A stretch of 64,000 nucleotides of DNA from Harmonia axyridis (taxonomy: Eukaryota > Arthropoda > Insecta > Coleoptera > Coccinellidae). The stretch covers positions 33,449,720 through 33,513,719 of the forward strand of contig NC_059504.1 of the NCBI RefSeq assembly GCF_914767665.1, given 5' to 3'. The number at the start of each line of letters is the position of its first letter. Within the stretch, counting starts at the first letter, position 1. The position numbers and the translations under genes were made by a program. Positions 56,241 to 64,000 of this stretch are shown piece after piece. The notes beneath the pieces were generated by a model that saw nothing but the letters and a program-made list of their open reading frames with translations, made no database searches and was not told the origin of the DNA.

Positions 56241-58640
56241 CTGCCCCCTTCCTAGGATGTTCAGTCCCTGAACATATCCGGCACGGTGGCTGAAACTACA
56301 GGATTCTCCGTTTCTGCAATTTCCTGGTTCACAGAAATAGCACCTAACAGTCTTCTCTTGAACTTTGAACCTCTCCTCAAAGTCGCAATACCTCCCGATC
56401 AGATCTTCCAGTTTCTCTTCCTTGAGAGCGTCGTCCCTCGTTATCAGCCAATTCACGAATACGGACACCTCCTTCTTGAATAACTGAACGTCCAGGTTCT
56501 GATCGCAGATATCCTTTCGCTTCTTCCAAGTCCCTAATCCAAGCTTCAGGATTTTTAACTTCTCGGCAATGTCTTGGTTAATATAACCTCGGGATGGTTC
56601 CAATTGCTGCAAGTTATATTTCTTCCTCTCTGCGCACACAGCAAGATATTTGTAAGCTTCCAGCGTATCTTCCCTCTTGCTGTCAATGTGCTCATTGATT
56701 TCTGTGAATTCCTCGACAAGTTTCTTGGCCTCTTGCTCTCTAAAGTTCGCCTTGTCCTCGATCACTTCCAACTCGCCTTCGAAAGTCTGAGATTTTCTGA
56801 GCAAATCTTGGTTACTTTCCGAGTCTTGACTATTGGTATCGTAGCATAAGTCAACCTCTTTCTCGCTTATCCAAGAGATTATTTCTTCAGCTCTTCTATC
56901 GAACATATGCACCTGTTTTGCTCCGACCAAGAGTTCATTCAGACCGTTTACCAGCTCCAAGAGATCCTTCCATTGAGTCTGGACCTCAATCATCTTCTCC
57001 TGGATCTTGGCGCTATATCTGCATTTAGCTTCTATCAGAGCATTTCCACTGATTAAACATGATTGGAGCCTTGCCTCGCTATTCATTAAACTAGCGTAAA
57101 AAGTGTCGAAGGCATGAATTAGAAGTTCCGCATGCTCGACATCAACTCCATGCTTTTCAATTTTGGAATTGGTCATCTGGTCCTTGATCCATTCTTGAAG
57201 CTTGGTGCACTCTTGGAGGAATCCGAAATACTGGAAGGCTTCAGAGAGGGATACTTCCCTCTGAGCCACTAGCTGACGTAACTTCTTGTACTCGTGCACT
57301 ATTTCTTCCTCTCTTTTCTTGATGTTATCTGCATCGTAGTGCTCTCTTTTCACAAGATTGCTACACCTCTGAGATAATTTATCGATCGTTTCCTGGTAAG
57401 CTTCAACTTCAGCAGTTATTATACTCAGCTCTCCCTGCAACATCTGAATGGAAATCTCATCTCTACCAACCTCACTTGTTGCCAACGCCGACAACTTGTC
57501 ATCAATCCAGGCCTCAGCTTCTGAACTCTCCTCGTAAAACTTTTCCGATTCCAGGGCATCTTGCAACCTCAACATCTTCAGACTGGCCATATCCTTTACC
57601 ATCACAAATCGATTCTCCAATTCCTTCACCTTCACACTGATATCATTGGAGAACTCATGACCGGATCTCATCATGTTGACCGCCCTATCCATCAAACTCT
57701 TTACGATGTGTTCCCTCGAGTTCAGCTCGACCTCCAGCGTCCGATACTTTTTCTGTAAGCTCTGGACCACGGTAAGACTGATATCCAGGTCCAAAGACGC
57801 TGCCAGCGATTTCCTGTCGCTCAACCACTGTACCTCTCCGTCTATCTCGTTGATGCTCTCGTACTTCTCTAGGCGCTGTTGGTAGTCATTTTCCAGAGCG
57901 GGGTGGCATCTTAGGATGTTGTTGTCTGAAGCCAAGTCGTTTCCGAAATCGTTACTAACTTGAATCTCGACTTCACCTAGCCAAACCTCAAACTCTTCGA
58001 CGGACCTCCTGAAGAGCAGTGCTTGATATACCTCGTTCAGCTTTTCCCGTTTGATCTGCTTGAGTTCCAACAGTCTCTTCCAATCCTCTTTGATTTCTTC
58101 CAGCCTTATGACTATTTCATCTTTGGCATAGTGATTCGAATGTAGTAACTGTTCTCCCTCGTTTATTACGCTTTGCACTCTTTCATCGCTGTCCATAACC
58201 TCTGCCTCGAATGAAGAATGCTTCTGGATTTCACTTTCCAGGTTATGAGGTTCCCTATAGCTCTCATCTGCCGCTATATGAAGCTTTTGATTCAACCAGA
58301 TCTCCACGCTGCAAACATTCTTCAGGAATTTCTGAAAAGCCCTGTATTCTTCTAGTTTCAGTCTTCTGGCTCCCGTCATTTGCAAACGTTCTTTTTTTCT
58401 ATCTGGTATAGACACTTCCTGATTATTCTGGTTCCTTTCATGGTCCTTCAGTTCCTTGGATTCAACCTCATTCCTAGTATTCTCTAACCTTTTCGTGTTA
58501 TCCATCATTCTTATACAATTATCCTTTATTTCATTTCTACACGATTTGAAACTTTCCTTTATTTCTGTGGTATAGTCCTGCACTTCCTTGGTCAGTTGTT
58601 CAAAAGCTTGCTTAAAGAAATCCAAGGTTGTCTGATCCAT
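56127..58640 (-). CDS. Spectrin-repeat protein with CCCH zinc finger, captured by an LTR retrotransposon
   Basis: 837 codons, intact. Residues 1-80 are a charged, coiled-coil-like leader (MDQTTLDFFKQAFEQLTKEV) that may come from the element's Gag. About 98-745 are spectrin repeats. Their first-helix Trp fall at 115, 220, 272, 379, 485 and 590, so the spacing is 105-107 except between 220 and 272, where half a repeat is missing. Wording such as ADESYREPHNLESEIQKHSS, NHYAKDEIVIRLEEI and HYDADNIKKREEEIV lines up with alpha-spectrin repeats by recall. C767, C775, C781 and H785 form a CCCH finger (C-x7-C-x5-C-x3-H). The last 37 residues are read from the LTR, and the stop TAA is part of its TATATAA. 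Spectrin bundles make membrane-skeleton scaffolds; here the protein may serve as a structural Gag or be cargo. No actin-binding, PH, SH3 or EF-hand domain is present. Confidence 0.85.
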   Translation of the reverse strand: MDQTTLDFFKQAFEQLTKEVQDYTTEIKESFKSCRNEIKDNCIRMMDNTKRLENTRNEVESKELKDHERNQNNQEVSIPDRKKERLQMTGARRLKLEEYRAFQKFLKNVCSVEIWLNQKLHIAADESYREPHNLESEIQKHSSFEAEVMDSDERVQSVINEGEQLLHSNHYAKDEIVIRLEEIKEDWKRLLELKQIKREKLNEVYQALLFRRSVEEFEVWLGEVEIQVSNDFGNDLASDNNILRCHPALENDYQQRLEKYESINEIDGEVQWLSDRKSLAASLDLDISLTVVQSLQKKYRTLEVELNSREHIVKSLMDRAVNMMRSGHEFSNDISVKVKELENRFVMVKDMASLKMLRLQDALESEKFYEESSEAEAWIDDKLSALATSEVGRDEISIQMLQGELSIITAEVEAYQETIDKLSQRCSNLVKREHYDADNIKKREEEIVHEYKKLRQLVAQREVSLSEAFQYFGFLQECTKLQEWIKDQMTNSKIEKHGVDVEHAELLIHAFDTFYASLMNSEARLQSCLISGNALIEAKCRYSAKIQEKMIEVQTQWKDLLELVNGLNELLVGAKQVHMFDRRAEEIISWISEKEVDLCYDTNSQDSESNQDLLRKSQTFEGELEVIEDKANFREQEAKKLVEEFTEINEHIDSKREDTLEAYKYLAVCAERKKYNLQQLEPSRGYINQDIAEKLKILKLGLGTWKKRKDICDQNLDVQLFKKEVSVFVNWLITRDDALKEEKLEDLIGRYCDFEERFKVQEKTVRCYFCEPGNCRNGESCSFSHRAGYVQGLNILGRGQCNEFASPTPLPLSRRYRKHRELDRKIETLLERDASGI
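56241..56253 (-). other. Polypurine tract of the spectrin-carrying element
   Basis: Minus-strand AGGAAGGGGGCAG sits directly against the 3' LTR start TGTAACG, the normal place and composition for the plus-strand primer. The same bases are translated as part of the ORF (LGRGQ). Confidence 0.8.
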
Positions 58641-58808
58641 TTTACTTGACTGCGATTCTCGTAAATGGCATTCAACAATATGGTCACAAAAATATTCACA
58701 CTACTGCCCACAGAAATTTTGACGAGAATGTCCACTAAAAAAATGTCCACGATAATGTCCACAGAAATGTTCACGATTTAATTAACTCTCGGTTCGAAAA
58801 CACACGCG

Positions 58809-58827
58809 AACCCCACACCTGACACCA
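58809..58827 (-). other. Primer binding site, tRNA-Leu type
   Basis: Two bases inside the 5' LTR the minus strand reads TGGTGTCAGGTGTGGGGTT. It matches, with two differences, the complement of the 3' end of metazoan tRNA-Leu(CAG) (TGGTGTCAGGAGTGGGATT, from general knowledge). Position and TGG start fit minus-strand priming. Confidence 0.75.
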
Positions 58828-58829
58828 AT

Positions 58830-59162
58830 TGTAACGTTTTTCGGTTAATTAAATCGGTACTTCTGGCTAACACTAATTTATTTCAGGTACACAACTATAA
58901 ATAACTATTTACAGATGATTTATTTCAACTATTACACTAATTTATTTTCACTACTATATTAATTTATTTCTACAACTTATATCTAATTGAGTGTACGGCA
59001 CTGACCGCCGTTTTCCGTCGCACTGCCCTGCTCTGCGGCTTCGATTGGTTATATACCGCTCGCATCTCTCTCTAGAAGCGTCTCGATCTTTCTATCCAGC
59101 TCCCGGTGCTTCCGGTACCTTCTAGAAAGAGGCAGTGGCGTAGGGCTTGCGAACTCGTTACA
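58830..59162 (-). repeat. 5' LTR of the spectrin-carrying element
   Basis: Same 333 bp as the 3' LTR with no difference seen by eye. The TGTAACG/CGTTACA termini are perfect inverted repeats. Confidence 0.9.
59049..59055 (-). promoter_or_regulatory. TATA box in the 5' LTR
   Basis: Minus-strand GCGGTATATAACC. In the 5' LTR it can drive the element's RNA; in the 3' LTR the same TAA ends the spectrin ORF. Confidence 0.6.
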
Positions 59163-59672
59163 CTCTGATATCAATAAGCTATTTATCATACAAAAACGCG
59201 CATTGAGAGTGATTCTCCGACTATCTTTTAGAGCCTCGTGTCGTGGGATATTTGGAGCTCAGAGAATATTAACAACAGTGGGACTTTATATATTGAAATG
59301 TCTAGTTTTTCTCCGAAAGAATATTCATTACTTCGAAAAGTATAATAACATGAATAACACTAGAAGAATTAATTTCTTTCATCTTCCGAAAAATTCTCTC
59401 ATGTTGTCTCAGAGAAATGTAGAGTATATGTGCCTCAAGCTTTATAACAATCTACCAAGAGATATCCAGTCTGATATAAAGAAGTACGAAGATGCTGTAA
59501 GAACTTTCTTGATAAGAATTGAACCATGCTCTATAACTGAGTATTGCGATTGCCAAGTCTGATCTGTCTCTTTCGGTCATATCTCATTTTCATATCTGTA
59601 TTTAGTTAGACATGTTTTTTTTTCGAATTGTATTTAGATTGAGAGAATAAATTATATTATTATTATTATTAT
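59163..59672 (+). pseudogene. 5'-truncated LINE: RT C-terminal end and (TTA)n tail
   Basis: Open from the LTR junction: SDINKLFIIQKRALRVILRL, then SCRGIFGAQRILTTVGLYIL and LYNNLPRDIQSDIKKYEDAV to a TGA at 59560. This is the extreme C-terminus of a CR1/Jockey-group RT ORF. The 3' UTR ends AATAAATTATATTATTATTATTATT. Since CTCT (59163-59166) is the target duplication of the LTR element, the LTR element jumped into this LINE. The left flank (55.9 kb) shows no LINE sequence, so the truncation point and insertion point nearly coincide. Confidence 0.7.
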
Positions 59673-59963
59673 CATAGTAAAATTGTAGATTTGAAAATAT
59701 ATCACAATCCGACAACGTAATCTAACCATATTGGAAACTTGTGAAAATTGCGTATACTTCCTCTATCAATGTTTATTACTCTATGGGTTTGGCACATTTC
59801 AATCGAAAAAATATGCTGAAGTTTCCAAAAAGCTCGATATTCTGGGTTTTCCGTCATTTTTCGTACACGTGGCAATATCGATTTTTTTCGAGGGGAATCT
59901 AATCAATTATTTATAATGGGAGCAAGTTTCACTGAAAAATCGTGAAAACACTTAAAAACTCAC

Positions 59964-60166
59964 TTCGAGCAGCCAAGGTCTCAAATCCTCGTCGATGAGG
60001 ACGTCGAATCCAAAGAAGTCGAAGCAGTTGACCGTTTCCGGAACTTGAGTTGCGTGGCTGAGTACAGTCAATATTACCAGATTTGAAATTTTCTGCCACA
60101 ACAGCCAATCGTGAATACCGGCTTGGATGAAATATCTCCTCAGGTGTTTCAAAGTCCATTTACAAC
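59964..60166 (-). CDS. TTLL2-like: TTLL gene, catalytic-domain exon
   Basis: The acceptor TTTTATTCTAG ends just before 60166 and the donor GAA then GTGAGT follows 59964. In frame 3 of the exon the protein reads CKWTLKHLRRYFIQAGIHDW, LLWQKISNLVILTVLSHATQ, NCFDFFGFDVLIDEDLRPWL and LE, the core of the tubulin tyrosine ligase-like ATP-grasp domain (GFDVLID and PWLLE hold nucleotide- and Mg-binding residues). It splices in phase 0 to 28607, 31.4 kb away. Upstream exons are not seen in the rest of the window. An intact, well-conserved reading frame and both splice sites argue for a working gene. TTLL2 is the nearest family member by recall; TTLL1/9 are alternatives. Confidence 0.92.
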
Positions 60167-61514
60167 CTAGAATAAAATTTGTCCATATAGAGGGTGTTTC
60201 AAGTTCGACGGCCTTTTAGACGTTTCTGGAGAACGGGGCCGATTTGAAATCTGCAAATTCGGAATATGACATTGACATTCATGACGCTCTATCCAGCTAA
60301 AATATTTTCGAAGTTCCGGCCCCTCCGGTTATACAAGAATTAAAAAAAATTTTCTCAAAAATTTTTTTTTTCATTTTATGTCTTAGATATTATCAAAATT
60401 TCTATTCTCAATTACACTTTGCTAAAATTATTGCGTTAGTCCTTATAGTTTTCAAAATATTAAGAAAAAACCGAAAAAAAGGGAGAATTTCCATAGTCAC
60501 TATCACGTGAATTATTTTTACTGTGAATATCCTATGCGTATACTCAATTTACTTTCTCAGACTAGAATGATGTAGGAATACCGTGCATATCTTGAACTTG
60601 AGAAATATTATCACAGGGTGTTTCAAATAGTGTGCCAAAATTGTGAACAAAATTTATCATAACTTTCGATTTTCCAATTAGAACCCTATTTTTTTGTGAT
60701 TTCGTTGGATTCTACGGTAAAAAATAAGGATAGTGTCCAAACAAAATTATGCTCCCAAATTCAATAATTCAAGAGTTATTCGAGATTTTATGAATTTATG
60801 TAATACGTAGGTTCAATTTCCTTCGATCTGTTTCCAGACAAACTAGCAAAAATACTCTATGACCATAGAAATTTAAATATCTCATTACTTTACATGTGAC
60901 AGGTGTTTTCTCAAAGCTACACTAATTTCATTTCACGAATTGAATTTCCGATAATGAATTAACAACATTTTGGATATACTTCTCTCCAATTATGTGGCAA
61001 ACCAGTTCATTTCGGCACATCTTGTGGAACAAAATAGACTGGAACGGATTTATCTATTATCTGTCAAATTTGTTATACAGAAAACTGTTCTCACCCAACA
61101 TTTTTCAATGCAAAAATCACTAATATATGTTTATGGAAATTTACGTTAATTTCAATAAAAATGCAGTGAATTCGGGAAATAATGTTTAAAACTCGTACAG
61201 AAGGCTTATTCTACCACTCGTTCATTTTGAACTCTTGGAAGAATATCAATAACTTCTGCACTTGTATTATAAATATCTAATTCTATATTCACGATGAATG
61301 CAATAGAATTATTGGTAGAACTCATCGAATTTTAAATCAGAAATTTCCTCATCTTCTTGAAAGGATGTTTCATACTTTATGAATATCCATTATAGATACT
61401 GGACTACCTACCTAGAAGATAAAAACCTGTACCTACCAAATGAGATAAAATCATGCAGGACTTCTTTGTGCCAATTCAATTCATATAAAAAGTGGTAGAA
61501 TACATTTTATGAAT

Positions 61515-61712
61515 TCAGAGAAAATCAGAGTGGTGATGAAAAGGAAGTAACAGAAAGTTTGAAACATACTTCCGAAATATCTTCTCGTCAATTGGTGGTA
61601 AATGTGGATATTTCTGATTGAATGCTCGACAAGTTCTCGAAACAATTATGTTGCATTCACCGTGGATATGGAATAGATCCAGAATTTCATTATTTGAATA
61701 ACGGGGATTCAT
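61515..61712 (-). CDS. DUF4817-like HTH protein fragment, copy 2
   Basis: 65 codons, MNPRYSNNEILDLFHIHGEC then RTCRAFNQKYPHLPPIDEK, same length and start as the copy at 32512-32709 with about ten substitutions near the C-terminus (for example PIDKK versus PIDEK). Shared length in two diverged copies suggests the ORF existed in their parent. Too short for a transposase; likely a first exon or a DNA-binding remnant. Confidence 0.5.
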   Translation of the reverse strand: MNPRYSNNEILDLFHIHGECNIIVSRTCRAFNQKYPHLPPIDEKIFRKYVSNFLLLPFHHHSDFL

Positions 61713-61734
61713 ATCGTGAAATTATAATCTACTA

Positions 61735-63712
61735 TAGTCCATTCAGGAATTATTGACATCCCGGGTGGCTGTGGAAAATCGAAATAAAGTTGTTACTGGC
61801 TCATTCAGTAACATTTTAAATTGCAGATTTCGGGTTGGCATTGAAAATGTCATATACAGGAGGTTAGATTGTTGAGTTTGTTTGTGTTATTGGTTTTGAT
61901 CCAAGAAATTTTGAAACTAAAAAGTTGTATCAATTTGAAACACACATTGATTAGTTTATTTGAGTATTTCTCACAGTACTGTTTGAAAAAAGAAGAAGGC
62001 AAGTTATTACAGCCTGGATTATTAGTTGAAGAAAACCTGTGCAATACGATTTTACATTCAAAGAATCATTGAATGATTTGATTTTTTCCAAAAGCTACCA
62101 ATATATTAGTCTGGATAAAATTTGACCAAAAAGCATCTGGATTTTAATCAATCAAAGACAACATACATAAAATTAATGGGTTACAAATTCAAAACAGTTA
62201 ATAAAAGGAAAATTCTTATTGATAAACAGAAAAATATAATAAGTTGAGTACGATTTTATGGCGAATACAGAGAATATTTGCAACAAAATGTGAAATTCAT
62301 TTATTTGGAGGAAACTTATTGAAAATGGCAGTCTTATTCAACAGTGAACTCTAGAAAGAAAACAAAAAGTTTTTCGAGTATATTCAAGGGTCAAAGTAGA
62401 AGGAACACTATTTTGAATGCCGGATTGATGGATTTTACCTGGATGTTTTGATTTGACAGTTGTGATCATGAGCATTATATAAATTTATGAAGGGAGAATT
62501 ATTTTATAATTGGATTGCTAAATTAATACCTTTTCTGCATATAATTGAAATAATGTGTTCACAGCTCAAATGATGAATTTCAAAAATTCATGGAATATGA
62601 CCGAAGTTATATTATACCAAGCTTCATGAAAAAGATCAAAGGCATTGCCTCTATAGTTTATTTATATTATATTTTGAAATTAAGTATTGTTTTATCTGTT
62701 TCTTGTTCTTCAATGAGTAATTCAAAAATCTAATAAATTCTAATTGCTTCATAGAATTTTTTTGGTATTCAATTGAAAAATATATTCAGAAGAGTAAATT
62801 TAAGAATTTCTTCACATCGTAAAAACTTAAAGATAATAACAGAATGCAATAAAATTTTAAAATTCACAAATTAAAAATAATTTGCAAAAATGCTTTCAGT
62901 GAGTGAATCAAAGCTGTTATGGGGAAAATACTTGATGTAATTGATTAGTAAATGGTATAAAAGCATTTCAATAAAAAACTTGAGTGTACAAATAGTATCT
63001 ATAATTTTCATACAATTTTAATCAATCATTCATGTCATGACCAGATTCAATAAATAGTGACTTTAGAAAGTAATTTACACATCGGCTGATAAATTGGTTC
63101 CAATTTTAAAAGTAACAGTATAACTGTGATGTTAAAATTCTTTATATACTAAATGAATTCTTTGAATTTTATTTCTGTCTTATTATGATATGGCTCTTCC
63201 ATTCACTAAGCTACACTATTTAAATTTATCAACCAGTTTTTTCTGTTTTCTTCACCAGTTTGGACACCACAGTTAAAATGATCCATAAGAGTTATATGAT
63301 TAGAATTTTGCAAGCAGGTTGGTATCCAGTGCCCATCAAGAATGCAACAATTATTGAAGAGCCTTTGGTGAAAAGGAATATGCATATTTAATGATATTCA
63401 ATGGGATCTTCCATTGTCGATTCTTTAAAGAATTGATATCTCTTCATTGGATTTCCTTGAAATATGATAGCATTCCATTAAATTTTTACATTATAGAACC
63501 TGAATTCCATTTTATGGAATCATAACTGTATGCGCCCCTTCGTAATTTAAAAAGTATGGGATTTTTGGAATAAAAAAATTATGAAAATAATATAAACTGA
63601 TTATTTCTATGATGGATCATAGCAATTTTCAGTGATATTTTTGTAAATAGAAATAAAGCCGCGACTAGACGTTCAAGGCCTACTTCGATGTCAATAATTC
63701 CTGAATGGACTA
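61735..63712. mobile_element. Non-autonomous TIR transposon, 1978 bp, with TA target
   Basis: TAGTCCATTCAGGAATTATTGACATC and its exact inverse bound a very AT-rich core with no supported ORF. TA lies outside on both sides (61733-61734, 63713-63714). The other copy of the host element has the uninterrupted site at 32730-32731 (TTTACTAGCTTCAATAA), which proves the ends. Confidence 0.9.
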
Positions 63713-64000
63713 TAGCTTCAATAATAAGTACACCTGTCACTTCGAAATAATTGCATATTTTAATTTCTATGATCATAGAATACTGATTTGAAACGCATTC
63801 TTGAAACAAATTGAATGAAATTGACCCTACGTATACCATAAATTCATAAAATCTCGAATAACTCTTGAATTATTGAATTTGAGAGCATAATCATACGAAA
63901 TCACAAAAAATAGGGTTCTAATTTGAAAATCGAAAGTTATGATCAAATTTTGTTCACAATTTTTGGCACTATATTTGAAACACCCTGTTATGATATTTTT

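Larger units (their letters stand above)
55908..59162 (-). mobile_element. Non-autonomous LTR retrotransposon carrying a spectrin-derived gene, 3255 bp
   Basis: Two 333-bp LTRs (TGTAACG ... CGTTACA) look identical by eye, and CTCT flanks both ends (55904-55907, 59163-59166). On the minus strand the order is 5' LTR, tRNA-Leu-type primer site, one 837-codon ORF, polypurine tract, 3' LTR. There is no protease, RT, RNase H or integrase, so an autonomous partner must supply them. The only coding content is spectrin-repeat sequence plus a zinc finger. Being intronless, flanked by LTRs and duplicated at the target, it is a retroelement and not a host spectrin exon. Identical LTRs imply a very recent insertion. 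Confidence 0.9.
60189..64000 (-). mobile_element. Inverted-repeat DNA transposon, copy 2, running off the window
   Basis: Same family as the 31.4-kb element: GGGTGTTTCAAGTTCGACGG start, then the long arm, including the 290-bp part missing from copy 1 (about 60360-60620), and an internal TCACAGGGTGTTTCAAATAGTG. The core has the same HTH ORF. The right arm ends TTTGAAACACCCTGTTATG at the edge. A 1978-bp TE lies within it. Its left end is 22 bp from the TTLL 3' splice site. Confidence 0.75.

Noticed and set aside
56127..58640. Reading the spectrin ORF as exons of a resident host spectrin gene
   Set aside because: It is intronless for 2.5 kb, bounded by identical LTRs with target duplication, primer site and polypurine tract, and its end is encoded by the LTR.
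59929..60159. 76-codon minus-strand ORF MDFETPEEIFHP...
   Set aside because: It is out of frame with the TTLL reading of the same exon, which carries the conserved GFDVLID and PWLLE motifs and fits both splice sites.

Overview
The window looks like insect nuclear DNA, AT-rich and very dense in transposons. The supporting signs are short introns with GTGAGT/GTAAGT donors and insect-type Jockey, BEL/Pao, Penelope, RTE, mariner and copia elements. A beetle is plausible but not proven. No bacterial, CRISPR or organelle signal was seen.

Host genes are few. A first exon of a cytochrome P450 (membrane anchor, proline hinge, perfect GTAAGT donor) lies on the minus strand at 3.5 kb, and its remaining exons are not visible. 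The best host gene is the 3' end of a tubulin tyrosine ligase-like (TTLL) gene on the minus strand. One exon is at 59964-60166, and the next two, including the stop, are at 28450-28607 and 28264-28399. The splice phases and protein sequence join exactly, so 28.6-60.0 kb is one intron of about 31 kb made almost wholly of transposons.

Layout: 0-1.6 kb Penelope-like remnant with a hammerhead-like motif; 3.5 kb P450 exon; 4.4 kb hAT MITE; 10.4 kb tRNA-derived SINE; 12.1-16.0 kb BEL/Pao element lacking reverse transcriptase; 19.0-24.1 kb decayed minus-strand LINE split by a plus-strand ORF1-only LINE copy; 25.4-25.7 kb THAP-domain (P-element-like) remnant; 27 kb IS630/Tc1-like remnant; 28.3-28.6 kb TTLL terminal exons; 29.2-31.2 kb palindrome with an inserted pogo-like deletion derivative; 31.4-33.5 kb inverted-repeat element; 33.7-40.4 kb foldback-type element with 160-bp tandem arms, carrying an RTE LINE; 40.6-43.4 kb long-TIR element with a possible nuclease-like gene; 43.4-44.5 kb mariner remnant; 46.8-48.7 kb non-coding TIR element; 49-49.6 kb copia remnant; 49.7-54.1 kb Jockey LINE with a 14-bp target duplication; 55.9-59.2 kb LTR element; 60.0 kb TTLL exon; 60.2-64 kb second copy of the 31-kb element, carrying a nested 1978-bp insertion.

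The most unusual object is the 3255-bp LTR retrotransposon at 55908-59162. It has apparently identical 333-bp LTRs, a CTCT target duplication, a tRNA-Leu-type primer site and a polypurine tract. It has no gag-pol. Its only gene is an intact 837-codon ORF made of spectrin repeats (closest by recall to alpha-spectrin) with a CCCH zinc finger, ending inside the 3' LTR. It reads as a young, non-autonomous retroelement that has captured a cytoskeletal gene.
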